In this document: positions 60,914 through 64,000 of the stretch, piece after piece
Numbering within the stretch: the stretch's first letter is position 1
Layout: each line of letters starts with the position of its first letter
Assembly (NCBI GenBank): GCA_963715255.1
Contig: CAVQRN010000002.1
Coordinates: forward strand, 434,001 to 498,000
Reading direction: 5' to 3'
DNA: 64,000 bases
Source: JAHEEL01 sp963715255
GTDB taxonomy: Bacteria > Actinomycetota > Acidimicrobiia > Spongiisociales > UBA5794
Made by a program: the position numbers and the translations under genes
The notes under the pieces: model-generated
Told to the model about the DNA's origin: nothing
What the model saw: only the letters and a program-made list of their open reading frames with translations
The model's database searches: none

Positions 60914-62758
60914 CTATTGCGATCCACTCCCCCATAGTCGCGCACCAAGGCCGGAGGCCCGTTCAACGGAACGACTGACGGCGTGCCGGATCACGGCTTC
61001 GTCGCCGACGAGGGTCACACGGTCCGAGGCTCTCGTCACCGCCGTGTAGAGGAGCTCCCGGGTCAGCAGCCGCGACGACTCCGAAGGGAGCGCCACGACC
61101 ACTTCGTTGAACTGGGATCCCTGGCTCTTGTGGATCGTCATGGCATGCACCGTGGTGTGGTCACCGATGTGGGACCGCGGGAAGGTTCGGATCCCGCCTC
61201 GGCCGAACGCTACCTTCGGCCCAACGTCGGTATCCACCGTCACGCCGATATCGCCATTGAAGAGGTTCAACCGGTAGTCGTTCGTGGTGATCATCACGGG
61301 CTGTCCCGGATACCACTCCGCTCCGAACCGCAGACCCGGGTACCGCTCGTCGAGAGCAGCCTCGATGAGGTAACGCCACCGGTCGACGCTCTGCGGACCC
61401 CGATGATGGGCACAGAGAACAGCGAGCCCGCCCAAGGATGCGAGAGCGTCGTCGATGCATCCGGGAGTTCGGGCCAGCTCCACGAGACTCGTTCGGTGCT
61501 CGGTGATCCTCTCAACCAGCGTCTCGAAGTCCCTTCCCGAGCCGCCACGGATCCAGGCAAGTTCCTTCGCTCCGGTAGACAGCAATCTGATCGCTTCGTC
61601 GGCATCGCCCGTGCGCACGGCATCTGCGAAGTCGGCGATCTCCCCGCCCTTGACGAATCGGTGAGTCCTGTCCAATACGACGACGCGGTCGGCGATCGGC
61701 GGCTCCCCCGAATCGGTTTCCTCCGAATCGCCAGATCCCGCGGGCCCCACGATGTCGGCGAGGACGGTGCCGGCTTCGATCGATTCGAGCTGATACGGGT
61801 CACCGACGAGAACAACCGTGGCCTCGTCTCTCACTGCCGAAAGGAGCCGGGCTGCGAGCGGGAGCGACACCATCGACATCTCGTCAACGATCACCAGATC
61901 ATGCGGAAGCCGGTTGTCCCGGTCGTGCACGAAGCGACCGCGTGCGGGGTGGTATCCGAGGAGCCGGTGGATGGTCGTTCCCTCAACATCGAGGAGCCGA
62001 TCTTCGGCCTCTCCACCGATCTTCGTCGCTGCTTCAGCGATCGCCTCACCGAGCCTGGCGGCCGCCTTGCCGGTCGGTGCGGCGAGGGCGACGAGAGGGA
62101 ACGGCTCACCACTTTGGGCGAGGGCCGACAGCATGGCGGCGATCGTATGGGTCTTGCCGGTCCCGGGTCCTCCTGCGATGACGGCGAAGCGACTGGAGAG
62201 GGCGATCCCGGCGGCCTGGCGCTGCCGGGTCGGCCCGCCTGCATCATCGGCGGGGAGCAAGATGTCGAGGAATCCGGAGACCGCACGGTTGACCACCTTC
62301 GTCTCACTCCCGATCCGGTCCGCAATGAAGCGGGCCACGAGATCCTCGTAGGCGTGGTATCGCTGCAGATAGAGGCGGTCGTCGACAAGGACGAGGGGCG
62401 TGTTCCCTTCCCCGTCGCCGACGAGCGGGCTGCCGGCAACGACTCGCTTCCACGCTTCAGGAGAAGGCCAGGGCAACGCGTCGGTGGCGACGGCCTCGAG
62501 TCCATCGACGAAAACGGCCTCTCGCTGAGCCGCGAGCCGGATGCAGACATGACCGAACCGGGTGCCGCGCACCGCGAGCGCCGCGGCAAGGAGCACACCC
62601 TGGTCGTCCTCAGAACGCATCCGCCCGATCGTGGAGGCAGACAGGACATCGAGCGGTGCGAGGATCCCCGCGTCGTTGAACACGGCCAGCAGACCATCGG
62701 CGCCGACCACGACATCCGGATCGAAAGCAGCGGCACGCACGCGGCCGGAGAGGCTCAT
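60914..62758 (-). CDS. recD: Exodeoxyribonuclease V alpha subunit (RecD)
   Basis: 614 aa from the ATG at 62756-62758, which overlaps the recB stop (ATGA). Superfamily-1 helicase motifs: Walker A GGPGTGKTHT (196-203), Walker B VIVDEMSMV, motif III LVGDPYQLESI, motif V-like MTIHKSQGSQFNEVVV and motif VI YTAVTRASDRV. The N-terminal about 150 residues are the RecB-contact region. 5'-3' helicase of RecBCD; recC and the rest lie beyond the window. Confidence 0.93.
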   Translation of the reverse strand: MSLSGRVRAAAFDPDVVVGADGLLAVFNDAGILAPLDVLSASTIGRMRSEDDQGVLLAAALAVRGTRFGHVCIRLAAQREAVFVDGLEAVATDALPWPSPEAWKRVVAGSPLVGDGEGNTPLVLVDDRLYLQRYHAYEDLVARFIADRIGSETKVVNRAVSGFLDILLPADDAGGPTRQRQAAGIALSSRFAVIAGGPGTGKTHTIAAMLSALAQSGEPFPLVALAAPTGKAAARLGEAIAEAATKIGGEAEDRLLDVEGTTIHRLLGYHPARGRFVHDRDNRLPHDLVIVDEMSMVSLPLAARLLSAVRDEATVVLVGDPYQLESIEAGTVLADIVGPAGSGDSEETDSGEPPIADRVVVLDRTHRFVKGGEIADFADAVRTGDADEAIRLLSTGAKELAWIRGGSGRDFETLVERITEHRTSLVELARTPGCIDDALASLGGLAVLCAHHRGPQSVDRWRYLIEAALDERYPGLRFGAEWYPGQPVMITTNDYRLNLFNGDIGVTVDTDVGPKVAFGRGGIRTFPRSHIGDHTTVHAMTIHKSQGSQFNEVVVALPSESSRLLTRELLYTAVTRASDRVTLVGDEAVIRHAVSRSVERASGLGARLWGSGSQ

Positions 62759-64000
62759 GTCCGCTCCTCCGATGCGAATCGGCGACTGAGGTCGACGATC
62801 ATCTCCGGCGGCGGACTCCACCGGTAGACGCCGCATCGTTCGCGATCGACGATGGGAGTCTCGGCACCGATCATGCCCCGCACGAAGAGGTAGGCGGAGC
62901 CTCCGAGATGCTGCTGCGGGTCGTACCCGGGGAGCCGCCACTGCAAATACCGGTGGAGTGCGACCTGATAGATCATGGATTGCAGCAAGTAGTGGCTGTC
63001 TTCCATGACCCGGCGCATCGGTCCAACGGCATAGTCGGTGACGCCGGGTTCCTCTCCCCGAGCGGGGAGCGTGTTCGTCTTGTAGTCCATGACGACGTAG
63101 CGGTCGTGTCCGTCTGCGCCGGGGATCGCCGCGGTGAGGTCGATGGCTCCGGTGAGGTAGCCGCGGAACAGGTTTCCGGGCAAGTCGTCGAGGACATCCG
63201 CATAGTCCCACATCGGGTCACCGGCAGGGTGGTGGTCGCGAAGCACCCCGGCGATCTCGCGGAGGCTCACGGCCGCTTCCGAGGTGCGAACCGGGAACTC
63301 GAAGACCATCTCATCGAGCGTGCGCCGATCGGAGAGGTCACGGAGGCGCATCGCGTCGTCGCCGGGCCCGAGCGGGGTGTCGATCGTCCCGACGATCCCG
63401 GCGGCCAAGGCGTCGGCGTCCAGGTCCCACGAGCCTCGACGCACTGACTTCTCCACCTCGGCACGGACGGCGCTGTCGAGGTCATCGGCGTCGAAGGAGA
63501 CGTTCTCGAAGACATGGTGCACGAGCGTTCCGAATGCCGCGCCACGGGGAAGCGCTGCCATCGGCATCGGCAACTCGATGCCGAATTCATCCGCTCGCTC
63601 AACGTCGACGGTCTCATCTTCGCGTTGTGGTTCCTCGTCGGTGTCCCGCCTGGCCGCGATGGGGTGGCCGGGCGACAGCGACGTGAACGAGGCTCGCCGC
63701 CATTCGTAGTCGAGATGCCGGTCGAATCTGGCGACGCTGAGCGACGGCCGATCCCCGGCCGGTGGTTCGTAGCGCTCGTCATTGGGCAGATCGGTGACCG
63801 TCCGGATCTCGATGGTCCCTTCCGCACGGTCGGTGATCCAGCGAAGATGCGCCGGGTCGTCGTCTTCGGGCATGCCGCTGGTGAGGATCTGGTTGAGTTT
63901 CGTCTTCTCCACGTCTGCTGCCTCGTCGATCCACCACACGACCAGCCGGTGCTTGGCCCGGGTCATCGCCACGTAGAGGAGGCGGCTCTCTTCGGCGTCG
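62755..64000 (-). CDS. recB: Exodeoxyribonuclease V beta subunit (RecB), C-terminal part, cut by window edge
   Basis: About 415 residues are seen, open to the window edge. At the right edge: LLYVAMTRAKHRLVVWW, the last helicase motif of a UvrD-like helicase. The C-terminal PD-(D/E)XK nuclease has HHVFENVSFD, an Asp in TGAIDLTAAIPGADG, the core VMDYKTNTL, and a Tyr-type motif YLLQSMIYQVALHRYLQ. It degrades double-strand ends and loads recombinase. The gene overlaps recD by four bases. Confidence 0.92.
   Translation of the reverse strand, partial: DAEESRLLYVAMTRAKHRLVVWWIDEAADVEKTKLNQILTSGMPEDDDPAHLRWITDRAEGTIEIRTVTDLPNDERYEPPAGDRPSLSVARFDRHLDYEWRRASFTSLSPGHPIAARRDTDEEPQREDETVDVERADEFGIELPMPMAALPRGAAFGTLVHHVFENVSFDADDLDSAVRAEVEKSVRRGSWDLDADALAAGIVGTIDTPLGPGDDAMRLRDLSDRRTLDEMVFEFPVRTSEAAVSLREIAGVLRDHHPAGDPMWDYADVLDDLPGNLFRGYLTGAIDLTAAIPGADGHDRYVVMDYKTNTLPARGEEPGVTDYAVGPMRRVMEDSHYLLQSMIYQVALHRYLQWRLPGYDPQQHLGGSAYLFVRGMIGAETPIVDRERCGVYRWSPPPEMIVDLSRRFASEERT

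Noticed and set aside
60983..62827. 614-codon forward ORF antisense to recD.
   Set aside because: Low-complexity Arg/Asp/Gly content; all RecD motifs are on the opposite strand.

Overview
The window is high-GC, densely coded bacterial DNA with short intergenic gaps, many ATGA/GTGA stop-start overlaps and frequent GTG starts. A deazaflavin (F420)-type nitroreductase, an LtrA protein, a SufE/rhodanese pair, an RmuC protein, a RecBD pair and lipoproteins with Thr/Ser-rich linkers suggest an actinobacterium, perhaps of the Acidimicrobiia type. That assignment is inference; no rRNA, tRNA, CRISPR array or insertion sequence was seen. Genes lie on both strands in small operons.

Region by region. 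1-7.6 kb: 3' part of rmuC, a DUF429 protein, an OmpR-type two-component pair, a small secreted protein, a membrane protein divergent from an ArsR regulator across a palindrome, and a coupled MBL-hydrolase/LtrA pair. 7.7-10.7 kb: a receiver-glutaredoxin-thioredoxin-reductase-like fusion coupled to a cyclic-nucleotide-domain histidine kinase. 10.7-16.5 kb: repeats, a truncated VapC, an MFS transporter, two truncated genes meeting at a deletion scar, a HAD phosphatase, divergent rhodanese and sufE, and a lipoprotein. 16.6-19.6 kb: a three-gene ABC-2 exporter. 19.7-20.4 kb: a candidate structured RNA and a composite repeat. 20.4-27.4 kb: an acyl-CoA dehydrogenase, an alpha/alpha-toroid protein, a thioesterase, an SLC13 permease, a membrane protein and a YceI protein.

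27.5-36.9 kb holds a [NiFe] hydrogenase/heterodisulfide-reductase operon (M52 protease, hdrC, hdrB, hdrA, mvhD, small subunit, large subunit) with a cyclic-nucleotide-binding gene divergent from it. HdrA carries an inserted GltD/NfnB-like NAD(P)H domain. hdrC is broken by three indels and has lost two cluster-ligand cysteines, and the protease gene is frameshifted, so the complex looks to be decaying unless the sequence is wrong here.

37-51.4 kb: an OFA-type MFS transporter, an orphan ABC ATPase, a methyltransferase, an exonuclease, a radical SAM enzyme with viperin-like features coupled to an iodotyrosine-deiodinase-type nitroreductase, an F420-type nitroreductase, a sigma factor coupled to a membrane-anchored beta-propeller protein, lipoproteins, a GNAT enzyme and an aldo/keto reductase. 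52.2-55.5 kb: a quinol-oxidising cytochrome bc operon in which cytochrome b subunit IV is fused to seven haem-c sites and the Rieske gene carries a frameshift. 55.6-64 kb: DUF4234, ABM, EamA, a peptidoglycan-amidase-like lipoprotein, DinB, a protein phosphatase, and recD with the 3' part of recB.

Two dispersed intergenic repeat families recur. One is a composite element with two conserved modules and a hypervariable tandem-repeat spacer. The other is a REP/BIME-like hairpin repeat.
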